NCBI GenBank assembly: GCA_900541855.1 | Contig: UQLD01000007.1 | Coordinates: forward strand, 1 to 64,000 | Origin: an uncultured Collinsella sp. | GTDB taxonomy: Bacteria > Actinomycetota > Coriobacteriia > Coriobacteriales > Coriobacteriaceae | Length of the DNA: 64,000 bases | Reading direction: 5' to 3' | Made by a program: the position numbers and the translations under genes | The notes under the pieces: model-generated | Databases searched by the model: none | What the model was told of the DNA's origin: nothing | The model's input: the letters and a program-made list of their open reading frames with translations, nothing else | Part shown: positions 18,577 through 27,853 of the stretch, piece after piece | Layout: every line of letters begins with the position of its first letter | Position numbering within the stretch: position 1 is the first letter of the stretch

Positions 18577-19026
18577 TCAACTGTCCGAATCGACCTCGCC
18601 AGACTCCACCGTAAACGCCGGATCGGTGCTCACAAGATAAAATCGGGTCACCTTAGTATTTCTAATTAGGTAAATCTGCCCTTGATTGCGTCGGCGCGAT
18701 ATATATGCAACGTGAACCGTGCCGAACTCTTCGCCGTTTTCCTTCTTTAATACCAGGATATTGGGATCGTCCGTACGCTTAAACTGCCCGTCAACGCAGC
18801 TGCCGTCTTTGTCGACCAGTTGCCACCGATGGTTATCCTCTTCAAGAAAGGCCAGGGTTTCCAGACTCGTCTTGTCGTCCCGATAGTAACCGTCAATGGC
18901 AAACCCTTCGGAAGCGCACTCCTGCATATAGGACGTTTCTCGGCATATAGCAAACAGCCCTGTAGCGCCCAGGAGCACAGCCAGGCAGACCACTGCAAGG
19001 GTTATCGAAATAGCACGGCGGCCCAT
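18577..19026 (-). CDS. Hypothetical membrane-anchored protein
   Basis: 149 aa, not recognised. One N-terminal hydrophobic helix (residues 5-27) serves as signal anchor or signal peptide. An extracytoplasmic domain of about 115 residues follows, rich in charged and aromatic residues, with two Cys near residues 37 and 77. The C-terminus is acidic. The RBS is weak. Codon use looks less GC-biased than neighbours. The 190 nt upstream hold no convincing gene. Confidence 0.6.
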   Translation of the reverse strand: MGRRAISITLAVVCLAVLLGATGLFAICRETSYMQECASEGFAIDGYYRDDKTSLETLAFLEEDNHRWQLVDKDGSCVDGQFKRTDDPNILVLKKENGEEFGTVHVAYISRRRNQGQIYLIRNTKVTRFYLVSTDPAFTVESGEVDSDS

Positions 19027-19217
19027 GTTAGCCCAACCGATAGTTGTTTAACGGAGCGCGAAACATACCTGGAGCCTCCAATGTCAGAGGGGAACGTCCC
19101 CAGCAGGCTGGCGACAACTATATGCTTCTTTTATCAAACCATATGGCTGCCACTCGCGGAGGGGGTATCGGCGAGCGGCGTGTTTTCATACTCCATTGGT
19201 CAAACCTAAGCGCAGCC

Positions 19218-19438
19218 CTACAGCTCGTACTTGTACACGCGGTAGATATACTTTTCGGCTTCCATCTCGTAGGTAGCGATGGGCAGACCGTAGCGGTCGT
19301 CTCGTCGTTTGGCAGATAGGTCACACTGTGCTGGCCTGCGTTGAGCGAAAAATCGCCTTGGGCCTGCAGCAACTTGTCCTCTAAGCCCGAGCCGGCCCAA
19401 AAATCGGGCAAGTCCACGGAAGGCTGTAGCAAGGTCAT
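19218..19438 (-). pseudogene. Frameshifted small protein remnant
   Basis: One minus frame reads MTLLQPSVDLPDFWAGSGLE, continues to HSVTYLPNDE and then becomes nonsense. The neighbouring frame takes over at DDRYGLPIATYEMEAEKYIY and ends VYKYEL-stop at 19218. The two join near 19300 with a one-base shift to give a plausible protein of about 70 aa. Neither half alone looks complete and no strong RBS is present. It may be a decayed gene or a sequencing indel. Confidence 0.5.
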
Positions 19439-19456
19439 TTACGCAACATATGTCCA

Positions 19457-19495
19457 GCAAAAACGGGTGGTAGCCGGTACGGCTACCACCCGTTT
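19457..19495 (-). terminator. Terminator after the giant activase gene
   Basis: A perfect 16-bp stem (AAACGGGTGGTAGCCG and complement) with a 3-nt loop, then TTTTT on the minus strand. It lies about 30 nt beyond the activase stop. Confidence 0.92.
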
Positions 19496-19523
19496 GTCTC
19501 ATATCTAGCCCATAGCAGACCAG

Positions 19524-22500
19524 CTACTTCTTAATGCCGCGCCCCAGGCGCTTGGCGACCGATGCAACGGCCTCCTCACTGGCAGATCCGCAGCTCGCAC
19601 AGCCGTCGTGGGCACGCATCTGACCGGTGACCTCGTCCATCGCGAGCGGCGCCACCTTCTCGAGCTTAAAGCCTTTACCGGCGCGCATGTTTTCCTTGGC
19701 CACGCTAATCATGAGCTTAATGCGGTTGAGCTGGTTGACCTCGGACGCACCGGGATCATAGTCCACCGCGACGATGTTGCTCTCGGGGTGCTGGCGGCGT
19801 AGCTCCTTAATCACGGCCTTGCCCACCACGTGGTTGGGCAGGCACGCGAAGGGCTGCGTGCAGATGATGTTGGGCGCACCGTGGTCAATCAGATCGAGCA
19901 TCTCAGCCGTGAGCAGCCAGCCCTCGCCCATGTTGTTGCACACCGAAAGCACCGTGCGGGCCTTGTCGGCCATGGTGCCGATGCGCTCGGGCGCCTCGAA
20001 GCGGCGGGACTTCTCGAGCATCTCCTCCACCGGCGTGCGCATCCAGTCCACGAGCTTGATGAGCGCCTGCATACCAGCGCGCGTGGTAGCGGAGCTTCCC
20101 AACTCGTCCTTCTGCAGCTCGGCGTTGCTCATGGAGTACAGGAAAAAGTCGAGCAGACCCGGCACCACGGCCTCGCAGCCCTCGCGCTCGATGACATCGA
20201 CCACGTGGTTGTTGGCTGTGGGATGGAACTTGACCAGGATCTCGCCGACCACGCCCACGCGCGGCTTGGTACCCTCGCCCACGAGCGGCATGGTGTCGAA
20301 CGCGCGGATGGCCTCGCGGCACAGCTTGGTGTAGTTGTGGCGGTTAAACTTGGGCGCCAGCTTGCGAGCGCGCGCCATGTACTCCTCGTAGAGCGCGTTG
20401 GCGGCACCGGGCGTAGCCTCGTACGGGCGGCAGCGATAGAGCATCTGCATCATCACGTCGCCAAAGAGCACCGCGTAGACTGCCTGCTTAAGCAGCGCCG
20501 GCGTAATCTTAAAGCCAGGGTTGTCCTCGCCCAGCGCCACGGCCGAAAGCGAGATCACCGGGATCTCGGGGTGGCCGCTCTCGCGCAGGGCCTTGCGGAT
20601 GAGTGCGATGTAGTTGGTGGCACGGCAGCCGCCGCCGGTCTGGCTGATAACCACGGCTGTCTTGGACAGGTCGTATCGACCGCTCTCGATGGCCTCCATG
20701 ATCTGGCCCGTCACCAGGATCGACGGATAGCAGATGTCGTTGTTCACGTAGCGCAGGCCGGCCTCGACGGCATCGTGATCGGTCGAGGGCAGCAGCTCCA
20801 AGTTGTAGCCAGCACCACGGAACACCTCTTTGACCAGGTCAAAGTGGATCGGCGCCATCTGCGGGCACAGGATGGTGTAGCCCTCCTCGCGCATCTGCTC
20901 GGTAAAGGGCACCTTGGGCCACGCGGTCGAAGCACTCTCGCGCTGCGCCTCGAACGTGTACTTACGGCTCGCGAACGCGGGGGCATCCGTGGAGGGCGCC
21001 ACCGGCGCGGCATCGCCCTGCTCGTAAGTCTCGCCCGCGGCCGTAGCCTCGGCCAAGCGCTCGGCCTCCTGGTCCTTGAGCGCCGCCATGAGCGAGCGAA
21101 TACGGATACGCGCGGCGCCCAAGTTGGACACCTCGTCAATCTTGAGCACGGTGTAAATCTTGCCGCTGGCCTCCAGGATCTCCTGCACCTGATCAGTGGT
21201 CAGAGCGTCCAGGCCGCAGCCGAAGGAATTGAGCTGGATCAGGTCCAGGTCGTTGCGCATCGTCACAAAACGGGCGACGGCGTACAGGCGGCTGTGATAC
21301 ATCCACTGATCGACGACGCGAATCGGACGCTCGGGCTTCACCAGATGCGCGAGCGAATCCTCGGTAAAGACCGCAAAGCCAAAGCTCGAGATAAGCTCGG
21401 GCAGGGCATGGTTGATCTCGGGGTCGTTATGGTAGGGACGACCGGCGAGTACGATGCCGTGGCCGCCGTGGTCCTCGACCCACTTAAGGGCCTCCTCGCC
21501 CATGGTCTGGATGTCCTCGTGAAAACGCGCGTCGGCCTCGTAGGCGGCGTTGACGGCGGCATCGACCTCAGAGCGCGTGATCTTGGGACCGCGCACGCGA
21601 CCGCGACCGGCCTCAGCATCGGCCACACGGTCGACGGCGAGCACCTGGTATAGACGGCGCTTGAGCTCGGTCTTGTCGTGATAGGGCACAAACGGGTACA
21701 GGAACTCGATGTTCTGCTCACGGATCTCGTCGATGTTGAGCGCCAGCGCCGTGGGGTAGCTCATGACGATGGGGCAGTTATAGCAGTTGCCGGCGGTCGG
21801 ATCCTCCTTGCGCTCCCAGCGCACGCACGGCATCCAGATAAAGTCGACGTCACGGTCAATGAGGTTCATCACGTGGCCGTGGCTCATCTTGGCCGGATAG
21901 CACACGCTCTCGGACGGCATGGACTCGATGCCCGCCTGGTAGGTCTTTTTGCTCGACTGGTCGGACAGCTGCACGCTAAAGCCCAGGCGCGTAAAGAACG
22001 CATGCCAGAAGGGGTAGTTCTCGTACATGTTGAGTGCGCGCGGGATACCCACGGTGCCGCGCGGGGCCTCGTCGGGGCTCAGGACCTCGCGGTCAAAGAG
22101 CAGCTCGTTTTTCTTTTTGAAGAGGTTGGGGGCCTCAGTCTTCTGCTTTTTGTGGCCGGCGCCCTTCTCGCAGCGGTTGCCGGTAATGAAGCGCCTACCG
22201 CCGCCAAAGTCGTTGACGGTAAGCTGGCAGTTGTTGGAGCAACGGCCGCAGCGGACATGCTTTTGCGTCACGGTGAGGTGCGCGATGTCCTCAGCCGAAA
22301 GAATGGTCGAGGTGCCGTCGGCGCCGGCGCGATCGCGGGCGAGCAGGGCCGCACCGTAGGCGCCCATGCAGCCGGCGATGTCGGGACGCACGGCATGAAC
22401 GCCGGTGAGCTGCTCAAACGCGCGCAGCGTGGCATCGGACATAAAGGTGCCGCCCTGGACGATTACCTGGCTGCCGATCTCCTTGGGATCGCGCAGCTTA

Positions 22501-24311
22501 ATGACCTTGAACAGGGCATTCTTGATGACGGAATAGGACAGGCCGGCGGCGATGTCGCCCACCGTGGCGCCTTCCTTTTGCGCCTGCTTGACGCGCGAGT
22601 TCATAAAGACCGTGCAGCGACTTCCCAGGTCGACCGGGGCTTTGGCATGGATGGCGGCGTTGGCGAACGCGCGCACGTCCATGTTCATAGAGACGGCGAA
22701 GCTCTCGATAAAGCTACCGCAACCCGACGAGCAGGCCTCGTTGAGCATGATGTGCTCGATGACGCCGTCCTTGACGCGCAGGCACTTCATGTCCTGGCCG
22801 CCAATGTCCAGAATGAACTCGACGCCGGGCAGGAACGCCTTGGCGCCGCGCAGGTGCGCGACGGTCTCGATCTCGCCGGAATCGGCCTTGAGGGCCTCGA
22901 TGAGCAGCGCCTCACCGTAGCCCGTGGTGGTCACGTGGCCGATGGTGCAGCCCGCGGGGATGTGGTTGTAGAAATCGGCCATGATGACCTTGGCCGTGCC
23001 TAGGATGTCGCCGTTGTTGTTGCCGTACCAGGTGTGCAGCAGCTGACCGTCCTCGCCCACGAGCGCGGCCTTCATGGTGGTGGAGCCGGCGTCGATGCCG
23101 ATGAACACGCGTCCGGTGTAGCCTTCGAGCTTGCCCTTGGGGACGACCTCGGTGTCGTGGCGGGTCTTGAACTCGGCAAAGTCCTCGTCGGTGGCAAAGA
23201 GCGGATCCAGACGCTCGACCTCGGCACCCTGCGTGTCACCCAGGGCATCGATGGCCCCGATGAGCTGCGGGAACGTGCTGAGCTTGTTGGACTCGTGCGC
23301 CATGGCGGCGCCGCTCGCCACAAACAGGTGAGCGTTTTGGGGCACGATACGGTGCTCCTCGTCCAGATTGAGCGTGAGGTAGAAGCGGTGGCGCAGCTCG
23401 GAGAGATACTGCAGCGGGCCGCCCAGGAAGGCGACGTTGCCGCGGATGGGACGGCCGCACGCCAGGCCCGAGATGGTCTGGGTCACGACAGCCTGGAAGA
23501 TGGAGGCGGCCACGTCCTCGGGGCGGGCGCCCTCGTTGAGCAGCGGCTGCACGTCGGTCTTGGCAAAAACGCCGCAGCGGCTGGCGATGGGATAGATGGT
23601 GGTGGCGTTGGCCGCGAGTTCGTTAAGGCCGCTGGCGTCAGTGTGCAGCAGGGTTGCCATCTGGTCGATGAACGCGCCCGTGCCGCCGGCGCAGGTGCCG
23701 TTCATGCGCTGCTCGATGCCGTTGTCGAAGTAGATGATCTTGGCGTCCTCGCCGCCCAGCTCGATGGCGACGTCGGTGGCCGGGATGAGGGTCTCGACGG
23801 CACGCTTGCTGGCGATGACCTCCTGGACAAACTCCAGGTCGAGCCACTGGGACAGCAGCAGGCCGCCCGAGCCGGTAATGGCGCAGGTCATCTGGGCCGT
23901 CGGCAGCACCGTCGCAGCGCCCTCGAACAGGTCGCGGGCGCAGGCACGGACGTCGGTGTGGTGGCGCTGGTACTTGGCGTAGACGATCTGGTTATCGTCG
24001 TTGAGTACGGCGAGCTTAACGGTGGTGGAGCCCACGTCAATGCCCAGGTGCAGGTTGCCGTGGGCGTTGCCGGGGTTGAAGATCGCGCCTTCGGGGGCGT
24101 GGGCGGCGGTGGCGGCTACGGGCTCAGCGGCGGGGGCGGGCTCGCTAGCGACGGACGCCTCCCCTGCCGCGTTCTTGGCATCGGCAACTGCCTCGGCAAC
24201 TTTCTCGGCAGCTGCGGTCGCGGCCTTCTGCGCGGCATCCACCACGGCGGGTGCAGCCTCACGCGCGGCAGCGACCACACGGTCTTTAATGCCCTCGACG
24301 AGTTTGCTCAT
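19524..24311 (-). CDS. Giant 2-hydroxyacyl-CoA dehydratase activase-type protein
   Basis: 1595 aa. After an Ala-rich, helical N-terminus (residues 1-80) come two BcrAD/BadFG ATPase domains, starting LGIDVGSTTVKLAV (about 90) and FIGIDAGSTTMKAALVG (about 402). Each has the DIGGQDMK-type or ELGGEDAK-type loop and a Cys-rich cluster site (NGTCAGGTGAF; NEACSSGCGSF). A GRCSNNC...CEKG motif near 690 precedes a DUF2229-type region (about 745-950). The C-terminal third resembles dehydratase D-component proteins (NNDICYPSILVTGQIMEAIE, QTGGGCRATNY). The protein ends with a CASCGSASEE motif. Family members use ATP to drive low-potential electron transfer from an Fe-S cluster to a dehydratase or reductase. 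The substrate is unknown. It lies 11 nt behind a TetR gene, so the pair is probably one autoregulated operon. Confidence 0.9.
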   Translation of the reverse strand: MSKLVEGIKDRVVAAAREAAPAVVDAAQKAATAAAEKVAEAVADAKNAAGEASVASEPAPAAEPVAATAAHAPEGAIFNPGNAHGNLHLGIDVGSTTVKLAVLNDDNQIVYAKYQRHHTDVRACARDLFEGAATVLPTAQMTCAITGSGGLLLSQWLDLEFVQEVIASKRAVETLIPATDVAIELGGEDAKIIYFDNGIEQRMNGTCAGGTGAFIDQMATLLHTDASGLNELAANATTIYPIASRCGVFAKTDVQPLLNEGARPEDVAASIFQAVVTQTISGLACGRPIRGNVAFLGGPLQYLSELRHRFYLTLNLDEEHRIVPQNAHLFVASGAAMAHESNKLSTFPQLIGAIDALGDTQGAEVERLDPLFATDEDFAEFKTRHDTEVVPKGKLEGYTGRVFIGIDAGSTTMKAALVGEDGQLLHTWYGNNNGDILGTAKVIMADFYNHIPAGCTIGHVTTTGYGEALLIEALKADSGEIETVAHLRGAKAFLPGVEFILDIGGQDMKCLRVKDGVIEHIMLNEACSSGCGSFIESFAVSMNMDVRAFANAAIHAKAPVDLGSRCTVFMNSRVKQAQKEGATVGDIAAGLSYSVIKNALFKVIKLRDPKEIGSQVIVQGGTFMSDATLRAFEQLTGVHAVRPDIAGCMGAYGAALLARDRAGADGTSTILSAEDIAHLTVTQKHVRCGRCSNNCQLTVNDFGGGRRFITGNRCEKGAGHKKQKTEAPNLFKKKNELLFDREVLSPDEAPRGTVGIPRALNMYENYPFWHAFFTRLGFSVQLSDQSSKKTYQAGIESMPSESVCYPAKMSHGHVMNLIDRDVDFIWMPCVRWERKEDPTAGNCYNCPIVMSYPTALALNIDEIREQNIEFLYPFVPYHDKTELKRRLYQVLAVDRVADAEAGRGRVRGPKITRSEVDAAVNAAYEADARFHEDIQTMGEEALKWVEDHGGHGIVLAGRPYHNDPEINHALPELISSFGFAVFTEDSLAHLVKPERPIRVVDQWMYHSRLYAVARFVTMRNDLDLIQLNSFGCGLDALTTDQVQEILEASGKIYTVLKIDEVSNLGAARIRIRSLMAALKDQEAERLAEATAAGETYEQGDAAPVAPSTDAPAFASRKYTFEAQRESASTAWPKVPFTEQMREEGYTILCPQMAPIHFDLVKEVFRGAGYNLELLPSTDHDAVEAGLRYVNNDICYPSILVTGQIMEAIESGRYDLSKTAVVISQTGGGCRATNYIALIRKALRESGHPEIPVISLSAVALGEDNPGFKITPALLKQAVYAVLFGDVMMQMLYRCRPYEATPGAANALYEEYMARARKLAPKFNRHNYTKLCREAIRAFDTMPLVGEGTKPRVGVVGEILVKFHPTANNHVVDVIEREGCEAVVPGLLDFFLYSMSNAELQKDELGSSATTRAGMQALIKLVDWMRTPVEEMLEKSRRFEAPERIGTMADKARTVLSVCNNMGEGWLLTAEMLDLIDHGAPNIICTQPFACLPNHVVGKAVIKELRRQHPESNIVAVDYDPGASEVNQLNRIKLMISVAKENMRAGKGFKLEKVAPLAMDEVTGQMRAHDGCASCGSASEEAVASVAKRLGRGIKK

Positions 24312-24322
24312 TGTCTCTCCTC

Positions 24323-25033
24323 TTAGTTGTTGGACTCGACGGTTGCGGTGGTGTCGACCGCGTCCTCGAGCTGCAGGTTCAATAGCTTCATGCCGTATTC
24401 CGGCACGTTGATATCGATGGGTTGGCCATACAGGTCGCCGGGGCGCACAAAGGCGATAACCGTCATAATGCGCGCCATGGTCTCGGGCGATTCAGAAAGG
24501 TCACGCTCAAACCAACGCTGGATCATGCCGACCTCGGCACTCACGACATAGGTGACGTAGTAGTCAAAGAAGGTGCCCAGCGCCAAGCCCAAAATGCCCG
24601 TCTGTGCGCGCGGCACCACGGCCTCGCGTGCGGTATCGATGATCTTTTTAATAAAGGCGGGGTCGCCGCCCGGGCCCAGCAGCGATCCGATTAAATCGCG
24701 GTTGGCCGCAAGGTAGCGCAGCAACTCAACCGAACCGGGTGCCGGCTCGAGCTCATCGATGTTGTGATAGAGATCGGGCAGCTGAGCTGCGGTGATGAGC
24801 TCAATGCGCTCACGGATCTCGGCCAGCAAGCCGTCCTCGATTTGATTGATAAAGTCGGGGATATCGCGGTAGTGCGAATAGAACGTGCGGCGCGTAAGGC
24901 CAGCGCGCTCGGTGAGCGACGCGACGTTAATGCGCGAAAGGTCGCCGCTTTCGGCAAGCTCGCTGGCAAGCGCCTGGCGAAGGGCACGCTGTGAGCGAAG
25001 GGACCGGCGGTCGCATTTCTCGAGCTGGGACAA
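24323..25033 (-). CDS. TetR/AcrR family regulator
   Basis: 236 aa. The N-terminal helix-turn-helix reads INVASLTERAGLTRRTFYSHYRDIPDFI (about residues 35-62), standard for TetR. The ligand domain follows; GTFFDYYVTYVVSAEVGMIQRWFE is typical of TetR C-terminal domains. The start is TTG at 25033 with a perfect AAGGAGG about 4 nt before it. Palindromes upstream (25054-25099) are likely operators. It is co-directional with the giant activase gene and probably controls it. Confidence 0.88.
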   Translation of the reverse strand: MSQLEKCDRRSLRSQRALRQALASELAESGDLSRINVASLTERAGLTRRTFYSHYRDIPDFINQIEDGLLAEIRERIELITAAQLPDLYHNIDELEPAPGSVELLRYLAANRDLIGSLLGPGGDPAFIKKIIDTAREAVVPRAQTGILGLALGTFFDYYVTYVVSAEVGMIQRWFERDLSESPETMARIMTVIAFVRPGDLYGQPIDINVPEYGMKLLNLQLEDAVDTTATVESNN

Positions 25034-25053
25034 GCGTCCTCCTTGTTACTCAG

Positions 25054-25099
25054 ACTGTGCGCTATTGCACAGTGCGAGTATTATTGCACACCGTGTGCA
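25054..25099. promoter_or_regulatory. Paired palindromic operators for the TetR gene
   Basis: ACTGTGC-N6-GCACAGT (25054-25073) and TGCACACCGTGTGCA (25085-25099) are perfect palindromes 11 bp apart. Both are built from the same TGTGC/GCACA half-site. They lie 20-66 nt upstream of the TTG start and are well placed for autorepression. Confidence 0.65.
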
Positions 25100-25154
25100 T
25101 CAACACGTAAAGGCAATATTTGGGATGTGACGAAGGGGCAATCCTTTTGTCGCA

Positions 25155-26018
25155 TTATTCGATGATGGTGCGAGAGTTTTGCTTGTGCATGGTGGCGAGC
25201 ATGTGTTTGGGGACGGCGTGGACCATGCAACTGCCGATAGTTGCGCTCGCGGCGGCTTTAGCCGCATCGCTAGCGTTTTTGGTCGCATAGCTGTGGCGGA
25301 AACGCTTGAGCATGGCGATATCGTTGCCGCCGTCGCCATAGACCGCGACCTCGTCCTCGGCAATGCCGTAGTAACCCGCCAGCCAGGCCACGCTCTCACC
25401 CTTGTTGCACGCCACGTCCGTGATCTCGAACATCACCGGATCGAACGGTGCGTTGACCACGCGGTCGGAGCGCTCGGCAAGGTACGCCTTAAGGTCACGC
25501 TCCAACTCGGGCGAGGTCACGCGACAGTTGATTTTGCACACGTCATGACGCAGGATGTCACCGATCGACTGGTCGAAATACTGCTCCTCGTGATACCCGC
25601 CACGCGCACGCATGCCGCGCATCACGATGCGCTTGATAGGACTGTCCTTTTTAAAGCCCGCCTGGTGCATCTCAAACGATCCGCTCGAAAACATGCCATC
25701 GGGCGTGGAGCAGTCAAAACAGATATCCGGAAACTCCTTGAGCAGCTCCTCGGTAATCTGAGGGTCGATGGTCCAGGTCTTGAGCACCTCGCCATGGCTG
25801 TCGCGTACGATTGATCCATTGGAGCAGCAGGCGTCAAGCGCCAGACCTGTGAAGCCATGCTCGCCGATCGGCAGCGTCGAGCGTCCGGTCGCGGGAACCA
25901 CATGCAGGCCGGCCTCGGTCAGCTCGCGAATGGCACGGCGAATGGTCCCGTCTGCCTCGTGCAGGGCATTCAACAGCGTTCCGTCTAAGTCACTCGCAAA
26001 CATCTTGATCATGGGCAT
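25155..26018 (-). CDS. Cof-type HAD-IIB phosphatase
   Basis: 287 aa. N-terminal motif I FASDLDGTLLN (DxDGT), motif II region PATGRS, and the C-terminal VAVYGDGGNDIAMLKRF (GDGxND) are the marks of Cof-type HAD hydrolases, cytosolic phosphatases of sugar phosphates, flavin or similar small substrates. The type IIB cap lies about residues 85-190. GGAGAG precedes the ATG. No functional link to neighbours is evident. Confidence 0.92.
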   Translation of the reverse strand: MPMIKMFASDLDGTLLNALHEADGTIRRAIRELTEAGLHVVPATGRSTLPIGEHGFTGLALDACCSNGSIVRDSHGEVLKTWTIDPQITEELLKEFPDICFDCSTPDGMFSSGSFEMHQAGFKKDSPIKRIVMRGMRARGGYHEEQYFDQSIGDILRHDVCKINCRVTSPELERDLKAYLAERSDRVVNAPFDPVMFEITDVACNKGESVAWLAGYYGIAEDEVAVYGDGGNDIAMLKRFRHSYATKNASDAAKAAASATIGSCMVHAVPKHMLATMHKQNSRTIIE

Positions 26019-26052
26019 GCCTCTCCTTCGTCTGCACGATATTGTAGACGAG

Positions 26053-26084
26053 AACGGGCGCGCCCCAAGAGAAGCGCGCCCGTT
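26053..26084 (-). terminator. Hairpin downstream of the glnB remnant
   Basis: Perfect 10-bp arms AACGGGCGCG/CGCGCCCGTT with a 12-nt loop. No T tract. It lies 16 nt past the stop of the P-II remnant, and so may be the old terminator of that lost gene. Confidence 0.5.
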
Positions 26085-26099
26085 AGGCGAAAGATCGTC

Positions 26100-26190
26100 C
26101 TACACCGCGGCGGGACCATGCTCGCCGGTACGGATACGGATAACCTCCTCGACCGGCTCGACCCAGATCTTGCCGTCTCCAACAGTGCCG
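26100..26190 (-). pseudogene. C-terminal remnant of a nitrogen regulatory P-II gene
   Basis: The minus strand encodes GTVGDGKIWVEPVEEVIRIR and then TGEHGPAAV-stop. This closely matches the end of GlnB/GlnK proteins (GDGKIFV...VEEVIRIRTGE). Upstream of it the frame loses all P-II similarity and no start codon or RBS is found. About 30 of about 112 residues are left. The rest, and the AmtB transporter that often accompanies it, are absent here. A deletion joining this end to the next gene is the simple explanation. Confidence 0.8.
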
Positions 26191-26272
26191 CAATCTTGGA
26201 AACGGCGCGGCAACGGACGCGAAACGAACGGGAAATGCGCGAGCAAGGGAGCCGTGAGCGTGCCCGTCCCGG

Positions 26273-27292
26273 CTAGCGGCGGAACAGCTCGCGGGCACGG
26301 TCACGGAGGTCGGTAGCTCGGATGACGCCCTCGTAGCGGTTGATGCGCAAGCGCGGGAAGGCATTGAAGAAGCGCAGGTCGCGTCGGCTGAGCGACACGC
26401 TTGGCACCGGACGGCTCATGCGCTTGCCGGCAAGGTGACGACTGAGCGACGGACGCGGCATGTTCGGCGCGGCATCGGCCACGCGGCGGGCGGCAAGCGC
26501 CAGGCCGCGAGCACCATCCGCGATAAACGTCGGCATCGAAGCCTTCTCGCGCAGGGCATCGAGCGCGGCGTCACCTAGCTCGGCCAGCCACGCGTTAACG
26601 GCACGGCTACGGATGTGCGTCTGCGCCACCGAGTCGATCGCCGAATCGGGAATACGTTCAAGCATGGAATCAGACGCATCGGCAAGCGACTCGTTGATGC
26701 GGTCGGCAAGGTCGGCCCGGACGCGCTCCAGCTGATCAGACAGACGCCGCCAGCTCGCCAACGAGCACACCGCGTCGACCATCATCGCGACCGCGACGAT
26801 AAAGGCGGACAGCCGCACAATCAGCACCGGCAGATGGCCAAGCAGCCCCAGCAATGCCGGCTCCACTAAACGGCAAATACACAACGCACCCAAGCCAAAC
26901 GCGCAAGCCCAGTACAGACAGATGCGTCCGTGCAAGTTAAACGGCAGGTGCGAGTAATCCCAAAAGCGAGCGCCCGTTGTTTTTTCCAACAGCACGCCTA
27001 CGCTGTACTCAATCACGCTGCATACGAGCGCTGCAGCGACAAACTGGCTCGAGGCATCCGGAATCCCACGCAACAGCAGCCAGCAGGCAATGCCGCCCGC
27101 GCCATAGATGGGGCAGCACGGCCCAAGCAAAAAGCCACTGTTGGCAAATCGTCCGTGATTGAGCATGGCGCATACTGTCGACTCCCATGCCCAACCGCAA
27201 AACCCGTAAAAGGCAAACGAGAGCACCAGTGCCGAGAGTGGGCAGGCGGCAAGCGTCGCGCCGCCAAACGCCATATCAATCGCGGTCCCCAC
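26273..27292 (-). CDS. CmpB-like putative ABC transporter permease
   Basis: 339 aa. The N-terminal 190 residues hold about five membrane helices with the signatures FYGFCGWAWES, GFLLGPCCPIYGAGG and WDYSHLPFNLHGRICLYWA, the pattern of PF06541 (named putative ABC transporter permease, function unproven). A soluble helical C-terminus of about 150 residues rich in Arg and Ala follows. The start is GTG at 27292, only 3 nt after the stop of the HD gene, with AGAGGG 6 nt upstream. The two genes are translationally linked. Confidence 0.8.
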   Translation of the reverse strand: MGTAIDMAFGGATLAACPLSALVLSFAFYGFCGWAWESTVCAMLNHGRFANSGFLLGPCCPIYGAGGIACWLLLRGIPDASSQFVAAALVCSVIEYSVGVLLEKTTGARFWDYSHLPFNLHGRICLYWACAFGLGALCICRLVEPALLGLLGHLPVLIVRLSAFIVAVAMMVDAVCSLASWRRLSDQLERVRADLADRINESLADASDSMLERIPDSAIDSVAQTHIRSRAVNAWLAELGDAALDALREKASMPTFIADGARGLALAARRVADAAPNMPRPSLSRHLAGKRMSRPVPSVSLSRRDLRFFNAFPRLRINRYEGVIRATDLRDRARELFRR

Positions 27293-27295
27293 CGT

Positions 27296-27853
27296 CTACC
27301 CTCTCCTCTTTTCGCTCGAATCTTTGCTCGAGCCGTCGCTCGAGCCCTCGCTCAAATCGTTCGCGTCGTCTTTGCGCGGCAGGCGGCCGGCGACCGTCTC
27401 GCGCAGAGCACACCATTTATCCGCCAGGCACACAATCCAAGCCTCACGACACGTCGGCGGCACCGGCACCAGCGGAAACATATGCCGCACGATAATATTC
27501 CGTTCGCGCGACGTCAGCTCAAAATCTTCCTCCGCGCGCGCTAGGGCAAAAAACGGGTGGCGAAAGCCATGCAGCCGATGGCTTGGGTCGGGATCGTGCC
27601 AATCGTAGAGAAAGTAATCGTGTAACAAGGCTCCGCGCAGCAGCGAGGCACGGTCGATCGAAACACCGACGCGGCCCAGGCGCTCGGCAAAGGACAGGCT
27701 CGTCCGCGCTACCGAAGTCACATGTGCATAGACCGTCACGTCGCCATGCTGGATAAACTCGCGCGTCAGGTCCAAGCGGCCCGCCTGGGCGAGCTGGCGG
27801 GCGGCATCGTCGACCTCGTGCGCGATTTTCTCGGCACGAACGGCATCGGACAT
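27296..27853 (-). CDS. HD-domain hydrolase
   Basis: 185 aa. RASLLRGALLHDYFLYDWH gives the HD pair, with an upstream His (VYAHVTSVARTSLSFAERLG) and HRLHGFRHPFFAL and NIIVRHMFPL downstream, typical of small HD phosphohydrolases. The tail of about 25 residues is rich in Ser, Asp and Lys and looks disordered. ATG at 27853 has AAGGAGG upstream. Probably co-transcribed with the CmpB-like gene. Substrate is unknown. Confidence 0.85.
   Translation of the reverse strand: MSDAVRAEKIAHEVDDAARQLAQAGRLDLTREFIQHGDVTVYAHVTSVARTSLSFAERLGRVGVSIDRASLLRGALLHDYFLYDWHDPDPSHRLHGFRHPFFALARAEEDFELTSRERNIIVRHMFPLVPVPPTCREAWIVCLADKWCALRETVAGRLPRKDDANDLSEGSSDGSSKDSSEKRRG

Noticed and set aside
19044..19319. Rightward frame of 91 codons and a 20-codon leftward mini-frame (MEYENTPLADT...)
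   Set aside because: No family likeness, poor RBS, and overlap with the better supported frameshifted leftward gene.
19830..23003. Long rightward open frames across the giant activase gene
   Set aside because: They are antisense shadows without motifs; the leftward frame has complete ATPase and Cys-cluster motifs.
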